Part shown: piece after piece, positions 1 through 8,189 of the stretch | Layout: each line of letters begins with the position of its first letter | Position numbering within the stretch: position 1 is the first letter of the stretch | Source of the DNA: Caryophanales bacterium UBA2450 | Lineage (GTDB): Bacteria > Bacillota_I > Bacilli_A > RFN20 > CAG-826 | Direction: 5' to 3' | Assembly (NCBI GenBank): GCA_002342545.1 | Contig: DDQE01000063.1 | Coordinates: forward strand, 1-31,648 | DNA: 31,648 nucleotides | Translations under genes and position numbers: made by a program | The notes under the pieces: generated by a model | Databases searched by the model: none | Told to the model about the DNA's origin: nothing | Seen by the model: the letters and a program-made list of their open reading frames with translations, nothing else

Positions 1-253
1 TATTAATTCTGGTTGGTTTGAGAAATCAAAAGACAATATAGCTTCTGGATCAACGCAGGAAGCTATATCCGAGGAGAATATAAATTATCTTCAGATAATT
101 GTGCCGCCTGACGAGATATTAGATATGTTCCACGAAAAAACTAAAGATTATCTTTCACTAATATGTCAGCTAAATTATGAAAATTTGATATTATTTAATG
201 ATTTATCTTGGAACGCTAAATTGTTTCTATCAAATAGTGCTATTGTAAAATAA
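1..253 (+). pseudogene. hsdS: 3' end of an inverted type I RM specificity gene (HsdS C-terminal part)
   Basis: An open frame enters from the left edge (frame from base 2) and stops at a TAA at 251-253, giving 83 residues. It contains SGSTQEAIS followed by a leucine/isoleucine-rich strand and IIVPPDEI, the usual end of a target-recognition domain in HsdS, then a short helical tail. It is on the plus strand, opposite to hsdR/hsdM and the other hsdS frames, and its stop overlaps the tail of the minus-strand hsdS by 14 bases, so the two specificity genes are tail to tail. An extra hsdS in opposite orientation is typical of invertible type I loci where specificity is switched by recombination, but the part that would hold the inverted repeats is outside the window. 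It could equally be a complete second hsdS or a silent fragment. Confidence 0.7.
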
Positions 254-1400
254 GTTTTTTGTCCAAGAAAAGAGGCGCAAATTTTTCAATCGCTTCATTT
301 AAATAAATGTTTTCATCAAGTAAATTCATTAAAAGATCTATATAATCATTATTAATCTCAAAACTATCTAATAGTTTGTCATTTATTTTTAACGGATAGT
401 TAAGTAAGTCTTTTGATTTAACAACAGGCATTTTTGTTCCTGTTGAATAATTTATAGCATAATTGAAAAAAGAATCGGAAATCATGTTAGCAAAAACAAA
501 GTTCCTATATCTTTTTTCTTTTACTTTGAATTGAATAACTGTTCCAGTAACAGCTCCGCTTCTAAATGCTATACAACATTTTTTCAAATAAGGTCGAATT
601 GATCCAAATAAAATACTTCCCTTTTCCATTATTTTCAAATTTGTATCGTACTTATCGGAAGCTGATAAACTCTTTATCAATAAACTACCACTTTCCATAA
701 TTGACAAATCAATTAGGGGGACTATTTCTTTCGAATCATATGGCGCGCTCACTGTTTCAACAAACTTTTCTAAAACAGTTGTTTTATATTCGTGTTTTTC
801 TAATTCTGAATAATAAAAGGATAACGAATCCTTAATCTTGTTGGTTAGTGATTCTATGATTAAATTATTTGTCGAAATCATTTTCTTATAATTCATCAGG
901 AAAGAAGCAATTTTCTTTTGCTCATCTAATTCTGGTAAATCAACCTCGATTTCCTTTATAGACGATAAAGGTGGAAAGTTTGGTATTGTGGAATCCCCGC
1001 TCCCACTAGTAATAATATTTGATATCAAATTATCAAAAAGAAAGCAAAAATAATCTCCGTCTACAATATCATTATTTAGCCTAATTCTAAGCAAAGCTTG
1101 ATTTATAATGCCTTTTTCTATATTGGCCGGCATCTTGTAGATTGCACCATAATTTACTCCTGAGCACGATACTAATATATCGTCTGGCAGTACTTCAAAA
1201 TTTTTCATCTTTTTGCAAAAATATTCTTTCGAAATATAATAATTCCCAACTGTGTGATCATGATTAAGAACGCACCCTTGTTCGTAAACCTTATAAGTAT
1301 CTTCACCTTTTGGAACAAATATTTCTTTTTTTAGAGCGCCACCAAACGGACCTCTCAAGAGCCCTTTTTCAACAACCAATTCGCGTATTTTAAATAACAT
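240..1400 (-). CDS. hsdS: Type I restriction-modification specificity subunit HsdS, two TRDs
   Basis: 386 residues, near the normal length for HsdS. It has two target-recognition domains joined by a conserved helical stretch. The first TRD runs from about residue 1 (GLLRGPFGGALKK) to the DEQKKIASFL motif near 160. Next comes the helix with NKIKD, and the second TRD (about 210-345, with STGTKMPVV) ends in a short helix. HsdS sets the DNA sequence recognised by the HsdM2HsdS methylase and the HsdR nuclease. It starts 11 bases inside the end of the preceding half-length hsdS and overlaps the tail of the inverted hsdS at its 3' end. Its first TRD is homologous to that of the upstream half gene (RGPFG, MK-FEV, EQKKIA motifs in the same order), so three TRDs lie in a row. 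Its NKIKD-coding stretch is nearly identical to the one ending the upstream gene. Confidence 0.9.
   Translation of the reverse strand: MLFKIRELVVEKGLLRGPFGGALKKEIFVPKGEDTYKVYEQGCVLNHDHTVGNYYISKEYFCKKMKNFEVLPDDILVSCSGVNYGAIYKMPANIEKGIINQALLRIRLNNDIVDGDYFCFLFDNLISNIITSGSGDSTIPNFPPLSSIKEIEVDLPELDEQKKIASFLMNYKKMISTNNLIIESLTNKIKDSLSFYYSELEKHEYKTTVLEKFVETVSAPYDSKEIVPLIDLSIMESGSLLIKSLSASDKYDTNLKIMEKGSILFGSIRPYLKKCCIAFRSGAVTGTVIQFKVKEKRYRNFVFANMISDSFFNYAINYSTGTKMPVVKSKDLLNYPLKINDKLLDSFEINNDYIDLLMNLLDENIYLNEAIEKFAPLFLDKKLILQ
829..847. repeat. Direct repeat copy A inside hsdS central helix
   Basis: TCCTTAATCTTGTTGGTTA on the plus strand. It matches 1421-1439 at 18 of 19 bases (15 consecutive identical). 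On the minus strand both copies read NKIKD in the frame of their own gene. The distance of 592 bases equals the frame offset between the two hsdS genes, so exchange between the copies makes an in-frame full-length HsdS. Confidence 0.75.
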
Positions 1401-1989
1401 ATGCGAATCCTCCGCATAAGTCCTTAATCTTGTTGCTTAATACATTAATGATTCTTTCGTTGCAGTTGATTTTTTCATCATATTTTCTTAAAAACTTCGC
1501 AATCTTTTTTTGCTCTTCAATGCTTGGAATATCTATTTCTTCAGCCTTTATTACATCTAATGAAGGAAGGTGTTTTAAACAGGAATTCACGTTCCTTTTG
1601 GTGATAGCGTCGCAAAGGTAAAATTTCCAATAATAATAAAAATACCAATAATCAACTTTGTTAGAATCAACTCTTATTATAAGCAAGGAAGAATTGATAA
1701 CCGATTTTCTACAAAGCGAATCGATAAATGCGATTTTTCCCAATGTGCCATCACATGTAATCAAAAAATCTTTATCAAATACTTCAAATCTCTTCATTTT
1801 TTCGAAGTAATCTTCTGTTATATAGTATGAGCCCAGATTTTGGTCTTCATCAAAAACATTTTCTTGAGTTAAAACCTTTATTGCGTTTTGTGATTCTTCA
1901 ACAAAAAGCGATTTTTTCATGTCTGATCCAAACGGACCACGAATTAAACCATCGGCTAAAAGGATTTCGCCAAACTTAATCTTTGCCAT
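1390..1989 (-). CDS. hsdS: Half-length HsdS: single TRD plus central helix
   Basis: 199 residues, about half a normal HsdS. It holds one target-recognition domain (GLIRGPFGSDMKK at about 14-26, MKRFEVFDKDFLITC, then IEEQKKIAKFLRKYDEKI near 157-174) and a helix ending in NKIKD, after which the frame runs into unrelated residues and stops. It overlaps the end of hsdM by 14 bases, the normal hsdM-hsdS junction, so it sits where the first half of the active hsdS should be. The frame breaks directly after a 15-base repeat (1421-1435) that recurs at 829-843 in the next hsdS. This suggests that an extra TRD cassette was inserted here. Half-HsdS proteins can act as dimers, so it may still be functional; alternatively it is a silent remnant. 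Confidence 0.85.
   Translation of the reverse strand: MAKIKFGEILLADGLIRGPFGSDMKKSLFVEESQNAIKVLTQENVFDEDQNLGSYYITEDYFEKMKRFEVFDKDFLITCDGTLGKIAFIDSLCRKSVINSSLLIIRVDSNKVDYWYFYYYWKFYLCDAITKRNVNSCLKHLPSLDVIKAEEIDIPSIEEQKKIAKFLRKYDEKINCNERIINVLSNKIKDLCGGFAYVI
1421..1439. repeat. Direct repeat copy B at the end of half-length hsdS
   Basis: Partner of 829-847 (TCCTTAATCTTGTTGCTTA). It lies at the last conserved codons of the half-length hsdS, immediately before the frame is lost. This is the expected position of a recombination join between TRD cassettes. Confidence 0.75.
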
Positions 1990-3670
1990 GATATTTTACC
2001 ATTTTAAAACTTTCTAAAATATTCTTTTGTAAATCGTTTGATTCGCCAAAAAGGACAGTTAGACGTTTTTCATAATCTAGCATTCGTTTATCAAACTCTT
2101 CTTTTGTTAAGTTCTCATGTTCGATTTTTATATCAAAATATTGCCCGGCAACAAGACTATAATTGCGTTTGGAAATAGTAAATGTATCTTTTGTAACAGA
2201 TTTGCCTTCATCGACAGACCTTGCTCGAACAGAATTGACAATATATTCTCTGTCTTCTTCGTCTAAAATTGTTTTCTTAACTTTTTTGTTATTAATTTTG
2301 ATAGTTTCAGACCTTCCCATTTCGGAAGCATCAAGCAAAAACACTTCGTTGTTTTGTCTTGACTTATCAATAAAAAGAACAGAAACACTCGTCCCTGTGT
2401 TGGCGAAAACGTTAGGTGGCATAGAAACAACCGCCTTTAAAAATTTATTATCTATTAAATATGCTCTAATTGATTTAGCAATTCTATCAGTCCAATCCAA
2501 AAACTTTGTTGGAACAACAATACCTGCTTTCCCGTCATCTTTAAGAGAATAAAGAATGTGTTGCAAGACCATTAAGTAAATAGCCATTTTTTCTTTATCT
2601 GCGTTCGGAATGTTTGGCACTCCAGCAAAAAACCTTTTCTGCTCTTTGCCATTGATAATGCGGATGTGCTCATCATCTAAACAAGCTTGATGGGTTGACT
2701 CAAAATTTGTTTTAAAAGGCGGGTTCGAAACAATGTAATCAAACTGTCTTAAATTTCTTCCGCTATCATCTTTAAACTGTGGAGTAGCTAAAATATCTGC
2801 TTGCCTGACATTTGGCAATGAGTGAGTCAAATTATTCAAAATTAAATTAAGTCTTAGAAGTTTGACTGATTTTTGAGTTAGGTCTTGCGAATAGATTGAA
2901 CATTTATCTTCGCCTATCTCATGCGCTATGGCCATTAATAACGTCCCAGAACCAGCTGTTGGATCACAAACCTCAACATTCTGAACCGGTTCATCAATAA
3001 GAATTTTGCCAATTATCTCAGCAATACTTTTTGGAGTGTAGTATTCGGCGTTCGCCCCTCCACCATTAGAATTGTATTCGCTAATTAAATGTTCAAAAAT
3101 CGTCGAGAAAAAATCATACTTTTCAGAAAAGACTTGGTCAAAATTATAACTATTAACCAATTTGCCAATGACAGCTTTTGCAAAATTATTTCTTTTTACA
3201 ACATCAATAATGTTTCTGCAGACTCCGTTGAACAATTTAATTTTGTTTTTGTCATCAGTAGAAACGGAAAATATACCTAAATTGTTATTAGCAATATCAA
3301 CTAATGTTTTGTCTAACAACCAAGCAAAATCATTTCCCTCTGAATCGGTATATTCTTTGTGCTTATATAAGAAAGAGATTGTTTGGTTTCTTTTTATGAT
3401 TGCGGTGTCTGGATTTAAATCTCTTAACAAACTATTAAATTCGTGTTCTGGTAGTTCTTCCAATGCCTTATCAAAATCTTCTGCGTTTGCTAATTTTGGT
3501 GAGATGCTTTTTAATTCGTGTCTAAGTTTATCGTTTAAAAACTTATACAAAAATATTTCTGTCACAACTTCGAATTCGCTTGAATCATTGTTAATTCCGG
3601 CCGCTCTTATGCACGATTTTATGTCGTTAATAAGCTCATCAATATTATTAATTAGTTCTGCTTCTCTCAT
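1976..3670 (-). CDS. hsdM: Type I restriction-modification methyltransferase HsdM
   Basis: 564 residues, N6-adenine DNA methyltransferase that pairs with HsdS to methylate the target and, with HsdR, to restrict unmodified DNA. A helical N-terminal HsdM domain (about 1-170) is followed by YYTPKSIAEII (about 210-220), the SAM-binding motif DPTAGSG (236-242) and the catalytic motif IV NPPF (316-319). The C-terminal part ends in a helical tail thought to contact HsdS. It starts two bases after the hsdR stop and overlaps the half-length hsdS by 14 bases, so hsdR-hsdM-hsdS form one minus-strand operon. It appears complete, without frame breaks. Confidence 0.97.
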   Translation of the reverse strand: MREAELINNIDELINDIKSCIRAAGINNDSSEFEVVTEIFLYKFLNDKLRHELKSISPKLANAEDFDKALEELPEHEFNSLLRDLNPDTAIIKRNQTISFLYKHKEYTDSEGNDFAWLLDKTLVDIANNNLGIFSVSTDDKNKIKLFNGVCRNIIDVVKRNNFAKAVIGKLVNSYNFDQVFSEKYDFFSTIFEHLISEYNSNGGGANAEYYTPKSIAEIIGKILIDEPVQNVEVCDPTAGSGTLLMAIAHEIGEDKCSIYSQDLTQKSVKLLRLNLILNNLTHSLPNVRQADILATPQFKDDSGRNLRQFDYIVSNPPFKTNFESTHQACLDDEHIRIINGKEQKRFFAGVPNIPNADKEKMAIYLMVLQHILYSLKDDGKAGIVVPTKFLDWTDRIAKSIRAYLIDNKFLKAVVSMPPNVFANTGTSVSVLFIDKSRQNNEVFLLDASEMGRSETIKINNKKVKKTILDEEDREYIVNSVRARSVDEGKSVTKDTFTISKRNYSLVAGQYFDIKIEHENLTKEEFDKRMLDYEKRLTVLFGESNDLQKNILESFKMVKYHGKD

Positions 3671-3672
3671 AA

Positions 3673-6600
3673 TTATGCATACGCTCCTCTATATTCATTA
3701 AAATATTCATTAAAAATCATCAAGTTGACTTGGTTCAAATCATCATCACTCAAATCAATATTGTGGTCTCTAAACTCGGTATTAACTTCTTTTTGAATGA
3801 CTCTTTCGAAATATGGGCCATTGCTCAAGATTGATCCATTCTTTCTTATAATGTCATCCAAATAAGACTTAATCTTAAATAGGATAGAATGAATTTCAGA
3901 CTCGGTGAGTGAAGCAAAGAGCCTTTTAAACTTTTTGTGAAGTCTGACAAATTTATAGTCGTTATTATATCTTCCAGCAATTCTCATATCGGAAGCATTA
4001 AGATTCAATATTTGACTTGTTAAATTCTCAAGTTCATCAAGAACTTCTTCATTAACTTCTTCAATATCATGTTCAGACATTATTCTTCGTAGTTCTTCAT
4101 AGAGAGAAACGAACTCTGGATCATCTCTATCGACATTCCTTTCAAATTCATGTCCAAGTCTTGCTACAACGCCTCTCCATCTGTCAGCAAGAACAAGTTC
4201 ATGTGTTCTAACTTTAATAAAATTAAAGTCGATGTTTTCTAAAGCTCTAAAAAGCATTCCTGCACTTTCTGGATTGGCGTTTCGAAGCGATTGTTGAAGT
4301 CTGACAATTTCATATCTTCTATCGACTTCTTTACTCATTGCCTGAATCTTGCTGATGTCTAGTTTATAGAATTTGACGTTGTCGCCGATTCTGGCCGCAT
4401 TGTATAAATCTTTTGCATCATCAAGAGTCTTCTTTAATTCTTTCAACTCTTCATAATTTGTTATCTGATTAATTTGGTTAGTAAAGTTTTCTAAATTATT
4501 TAAATCAAAAGAGAACAATTTATCATCAATTTCCTTGGAATGATTCTCGATTTCAATTGCGTCTACGAAAATATTTATAGTGCTTATTACATCGTTGCCA
4601 TAAATCTGATTTAGTTCTCTCATATATGCATCGTTGGTCTTTTGGAATTCACCCATGATGCCTTCAAAATCAACAATATAGCCATATTTGTACTTTTTGA
4701 ATGGTCTATTAACACGTGTAAGACCTTGAAGTAAATTATGTGCATGCATCTTCTTCAGAAGATACATTTTCTTTAATTTAGGACTATCAAAGCCAGTTAA
4801 AAGCATGTCTTCAACAATGAGGAAGTCCAACTCGTTGGTCTTTTGGAATTTATCAATTAATCTATCTTTTTCATCTTTTTCTAAACGATATGTAATTAAA
4901 GCAGCTTTATCGCCGAATTTATCAGCGATTTTCTTTGCTTGCTCGTAGCAATAGCAAACTATCATGCCACCAGTTTTCTTATTTTCTGAACCAAAATCAT
5001 GAGCAAGTTGGAACTCGGCAAAATCATTTTTTATGTATTCGACAACTGGATTTACATATTTGTCATGTGAATATATTTGTTCAAGAGTTAAATCACCTCT
5101 CTGCACAAATTCTGCTTTAACGCGTTGTAAATCATCGTAGAAAGTTTTAAGTATCTCTTCTCTCATTAACTTTAAGGTACATCCATCAGCAATCGATTGA
5201 TTGTAGTAATAGCAATGAATGTAGTTCCCAAACAGGGCTTTTGATTTTTCTTCATCTCTCCCCATAATTAATGGAGTTCCTGTAAGACCAATGATTATTG
5301 CGTTTCTATCGATATTTATTAAATTTGCAAGAAAAACACCATTGTTATCGTAGCTTCTATGACATTCATCAACAAAAATTACTGTTTGGTTGTTTGTAGA
5401 ATAATGTGTATTGGAGGTGACTTGCGATTCTTCAGACAATTTTTGAGTATTAATTACCATCATTTCCAAAATACCGCGCTCGTTATATGATGAACTATTA
5501 CTTCCGATAGCTTCAATAAACGCTTTTTTGGAATTAACAGTTTTAACAGCAAGCCCTCTTCCAGAAAAAGCTCCGCAGGATTGTTTTAATAAATCCGTCC
5601 TATCAGGTATAAACAAGAATCTAGAATTCATTCCCTTCTTGTTATATAGATAGTCGTTTAGTATTTTTACAAGATAAAACGAAAGCTCTGTTTTTCCACT
5701 TCCTTGCGTGTGCCAAAAGATACCTTTTTTCCATCCTTCATCAAGTCTCGATAAAAGCTTTAGAGATCCAAGAAGTTGAGGGTATCTCATCACATGCTTT
5801 GTAACATCTGTTTCCCCAGTTTCCTCATTCTTTTCTCTTACATAGCAAAATCCATAATTAAGCAAATAAATAAATCTTTCCTTACTTAATAATGACGTGA
5901 GTATTCTATTTGTTGGGGTTAAACCATTACAGTTAGTTTTATATTCTCTTGTCCATTTAATGCTAATGGCATTAGCTTCGTTCAGAACCTCATCTTCTGT
6001 CACGGTGTCAAATAATAAATTTGCTTTTGCCTCTAGAAGATTTGTGTTTTCTTCTCTGAACGGCGAAAATTTGAAATTATCTCTTTGAATGGTGCTATAA
6101 AAGGCGCCACACACAGGGACAAGAGCATCAGGGTTTTCCTCATATTCCATATTATTTGAAAAAATTAGAAGCTGCAGTTCATTGAAAAAATGTTTAAACG
6201 AACGGTTTTGTAATCTATCATTCATTCTTCTTCTTTCAGCTTCGATACCTTCTCGATTATTTGGTATTTTAACTTCTAAGAATGCAAGTGGAATACCATT
6301 AACATATACAGTAACATCTGGCCTAAAATCATCGTTATTCTTTGTAAAAGGCATCTCATATGTGCAAGAAAAATCGTTTCTGTCAACATCAAAAAAATCA
6401 ATTAAACGGATTCCGTTACGCCTTTGAAGTAATTTAAGAAACGCCTCTCCTAAGTCATCATTTTGAAGAACTGCTTTGATTTCCTCAAAAACCGCTTCAA
6501 TTTCGCTTTCTTTAGAATTTGGATTAATTCTTCGTATGGATTCTCTAAAAACATCAGTCAAAATATTGGTATCTTTATCCCAATTTAATCCATTCTTTTT

Positions 6601-6678
6601 TCTGAATGTATATCCCAATCGATTTAAATGTAATATCGCTGGTATTTGAACTCTAGTTTTCTCTACAAAATAAGGCAC
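3673..6678 (-). CDS. hsdR: Type I restriction endonuclease subunit HsdR
   Basis: 1001 residues, ATP-dependent DNA translocase and nuclease of the type I complex. The N-terminal nuclease has a PD-(D/E)xK pattern with D121 and E135-V-K137 (LEVK). The helicase part has HTQGSGKT (323-330, Walker A), DECH (437-440, Walker B), TGTP (466-469) and a motif VI-like TRVNRPF. The C-terminal third is a long helical region that should bind the HsdM/HsdS core. The start is GTG at 6676-6678, supported by a strong AGGAAGGAT ribosome site about 10 bases upstream (6689-6697). It is the first gene of the hsd operon; the promoter must lie in 6700-6820, but no convincing -35/-10 pair stands out. Length and motifs are normal, so the restriction arm looks intact. 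Confidence 0.97.
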   Translation of the reverse strand: MPYFVEKTRVQIPAILHLNRLGYTFRKKNGLNWDKDTNILTDVFRESIRRINPNSKESEIEAVFEEIKAVLQNDDLGEAFLKLLQRRNGIRLIDFFDVDRNDFSCTYEMPFTKNNDDFRPDVTVYVNGIPLAFLEVKIPNNREGIEAERRRMNDRLQNRSFKHFFNELQLLIFSNNMEYEENPDALVPVCGAFYSTIQRDNFKFSPFREENTNLLEAKANLLFDTVTEDEVLNEANAISIKWTREYKTNCNGLTPTNRILTSLLSKERFIYLLNYGFCYVREKNEETGETDVTKHVMRYPQLLGSLKLLSRLDEGWKKGIFWHTQGSGKTELSFYLVKILNDYLYNKKGMNSRFLFIPDRTDLLKQSCGAFSGRGLAVKTVNSKKAFIEAIGSNSSSYNERGILEMMVINTQKLSEESQVTSNTHYSTNNQTVIFVDECHRSYDNNGVFLANLINIDRNAIIIGLTGTPLIMGRDEEKSKALFGNYIHCYYYNQSIADGCTLKLMREEILKTFYDDLQRVKAEFVQRGDLTLEQIYSHDKYVNPVVEYIKNDFAEFQLAHDFGSENKKTGGMIVCYCYEQAKKIADKFGDKAALITYRLEKDEKDRLIDKFQKTNELDFLIVEDMLLTGFDSPKLKKMYLLKKMHAHNLLQGLTRVNRPFKKYKYGYIVDFEGIMGEFQKTNDAYMRELNQIYGNDVISTINIFVDAIEIENHSKEIDDKLFSFDLNNLENFTNQINQITNYEELKELKKTLDDAKDLYNAARIGDNVKFYKLDISKIQAMSKEVDRRYEIVRLQQSLRNANPESAGMLFRALENIDFNFIKVRTHELVLADRWRGVVARLGHEFERNVDRDDPEFVSLYEELRRIMSEHDIEEVNEEVLDELENLTSQILNLNASDMRIAGRYNNDYKFVRLHKKFKRLFASLTESEIHSILFKIKSYLDDIIRKNGSILSNGPYFERVIQKEVNTEFRDHNIDLSDDDLNQVNLMIFNEYFNEYRGAYA

Positions 6679-6819
6679 AATTCAAACGATCCTTCCTAAA
6701 GATTAAGGATTTATATTACTTAATACTCTATCATATCTAAGTGTTCTTAACTATTTAATATTTAAGAAGAAATTGAATATGTGCCAAAAACAATTATTAA
6801 TTTTACTTTTATAACTCTA

Positions 6820-6969
6820 TTACCAATTTGCTGATAGCCTTCTAATTAATTCTTTTCTGGTATTACATTCAAATAGTGGTTCATCCCAATGACCTTCACC
6901 ACCATGAGTTCTTCCATAAATCGCATAAATACTTTTGTTCCAGCAACAATTAATTTGAATTGTATAGTT
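6820..6969 (-). pseudogene. Gene scrap: 49 open codons without a start, unknown protein
   Basis: Between the ASCH gene and hsdR an open minus-strand frame overlaps the ASCH 3' end in another phase and stops with TAA at 6820-6822. It encodes a protein-like tail containing SIYAIYGRTHGGEGHWDEP and RKELIRRLSANW. It has no ATG, GTG or usable start, and a TAG lies just upstream (6970-6972). The composition (G, H, W, E, D in a low-GC genome) is unlike random AT-rich sequence, so this is probably the 3' remnant of a lost gene. The family is not recognised. Confidence 0.35.
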
Positions 6970-7312
6970 CTATCTCAAACCTAACAATCCCGTACTCCTT
7001 AACTTGTTCAGGAGAATAGAACTGATTACATTCATTAATCAAGTCATTTAGATTATCAAATAATCCATCAAAGTCTTCTTTCCAATAATCTTTTAATGCA
7101 TCTAACCAATTAGGATATATTAATATATCTGTTATTGTTACCACTAGAGTGTCTTTAGGATTTTCATTAGACACTAGAGTTATTTTATCTCCAATAGAAA
7201 GATTCCTTCTATCAGGAGTGTTTAATCTATATTCATGTTTCTTTTTACCTTGCTTTATTAGTTCTAGAAAGCATGGTTTAATTTTCATTGTTATTTGTTT
7301 ATCTGCCTTCAT
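6950..7312 (-). CDS. ASCH-domain protein
   Basis: 120 residues, a single ASCH (PUA-like fold) domain. The diagnostic pattern is at the N-terminus: KIKPCFLELIKQGKKKHEYRL followed within a few residues by the RRNLSIGDKI stretch, and near the end YSPEQVKEYGIVRFEI. ASCH proteins are small RNA-associated proteins; some hydrolyse N4-acetylcytidine, but the substrate here cannot be told. The gene begins four bases after the NERD gene stop, so the two are co-transcribed. An alternative start at the second ATG (codon 9, directly before KIKPC) is possible, because the first has only a weak AGGT ribosome site. Confidence 0.85.
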   Translation of the reverse strand: MKADKQITMKIKPCFLELIKQGKKKHEYRLNTPDRRNLSIGDKITLVSNENPKDTLVVTITDILIYPNWLDALKDYWKEDFDGLFDNLNDLINECNQFYSPEQVKEYGIVRFEIELYNSN

Positions 7313-7316
7313 AGAA

Positions 7317-8063
7317 TTACCTAAAGTGTTCCTTTTGCCACTTTACATATTCGTTATGTGTCATGACAGGATTATCTCTAAAATTATTTAATCTTCTAAC
7401 TATATAGTCGTACTCACTTTGATCCATTACTTGGTATTCATGTTTTAAGATATATTCTTTAAGTTCACTAGATAATATAACGTCTTTGCTTTCTATTGAT
7501 TCTATTTTGTGATCTATGAACACTACGACTGGGGTTATTTCACATTTTGGATGGATAACTCTTTTAAAGAATTTTACGTGTCTATCATTTTGAATGAATG
7601 GGTTTTCTTGTTTATGAATGATATCACCATTGCCTAACACTATTTCCCATTCTTTGTCATAATATCCACCTTCAATATTTCCTGACCAGGCTTTGGTCTC
7701 TATGATGAATATGCCGCACAAAGAAACATAGATATTATCTATTTCAGTGTAATTATTATATTTATCTTTAAGGATTATATTTTTATATACTTCTCCGTCA
7801 GCTTCTTCTTGCACTTCTTTTAATATTTGATCAACTTCACTTTCACCAAGCATTCCATAATAATCGTTGGCGGATAATATCTCATCTTCTTTTAAAGAAA
7901 GATATCTTTTTCTTATCCAATCATCATTTTGATTAGTTTTATTGTCATTACTGTTATTTTTGCCTCTAGATGCAAGCCACAAGATGAACGCAACAAGCAA
8001 AATGACTCCAATAATAACTGGAATTAAAATATAGAATAAAACATCTGTTGAATTCATAGCCAT
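7317..8063 (-). CDS. Membrane-anchored NERD nuclease-related protein
   Basis: 248 residues. A transmembrane helix at about 9-31 (IPVIIGVILLVAFILWLAS) is followed by a charged linker and then a NERD domain (about 65-180). The NERD signs are GESEVDQIL, EIDNIYV, GIFIIETKAWSGNI and a WEI-GNG stretch; the D and E-x-K residues match the nuclease-like core. NERD domains occur in helicase/kinase fusions and stand-alone proteins linked to DNA processing, but a substrate is not known. It is followed by the ASCH gene after four bases. An extended -10 (TGATATAAT) ends only four bases before the first ATG, so the second ATG at 8055-8057 (MNST) may be the true start. The promoter abuts the terminator of the MATE gene. 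Confidence 0.85.
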   Translation of the reverse strand: MAMNSTDVLFYILIPVIIGVILLVAFILWLASRGKNNSNDNKTNQNDDWIRKRYLSLKEDEILSANDYYGMLGESEVDQILKEVQEEADGEVYKNIILKDKYNNYTEIDNIYVSLCGIFIIETKAWSGNIEGGYYDKEWEIVLGNGDIIHKQENPFIQNDRHVKFFKRVIHPKCEITPVVVFIDHKIESIESKDVILSSELKEYILKHEYQVMDQSEYDYIVRRLNNFRDNPVMTHNEYVKWQKEHFR

Positions 8064-8079
8064 ATTGATTATATCAAAA

Positions 8080-8112
8080 TAAAGAAAAACCAGCGTCCGA
8101 TTATTACGCTGG
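8080..8112 (-). terminator. Intrinsic terminator after the MATE gene
   Basis: On the minus strand a perfect 7-bp stem CCAGCGT / ACGCTGG (8106-8112 and 8090-8096) with a 9-base loop is followed by TTTTTCTTT. It lies 78 bases downstream of the MATE stop and right before the NERD promoter, separating the two transcription units. Confidence 0.85.
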
Positions 8113-8124
8113 CCGAGAGATTTT

Positions 8125-8171
8125 TAAAGCCTTGACTAGAGAATTGGAAATCTAGTAAATGGGGCTTCGAT
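8125..8171 (-). other. Short hairpin element downstream of the MATE gene
   Basis: Between the MATE stop and its terminator the minus strand can fold as nested stems AAGCC/GGCTT and CTAGA/TCTAG. The start, TCGAAGCCCCA, is also found in the tnpB 3' region (31315-31325), so it may be a worn IS200/IS605-type end. Chance similarity cannot be excluded. Confidence 0.25.
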
Positions 8172-8189
8172 TAATATTCTAGTTGTTCA

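Noticed and set aside
1..1400. Proven invertible hsdS switch
   Set aside because: No inverted repeat shared between the plus-strand tail and the minus-strand hsdS genes could be found by eye, so inversion is only suggested.
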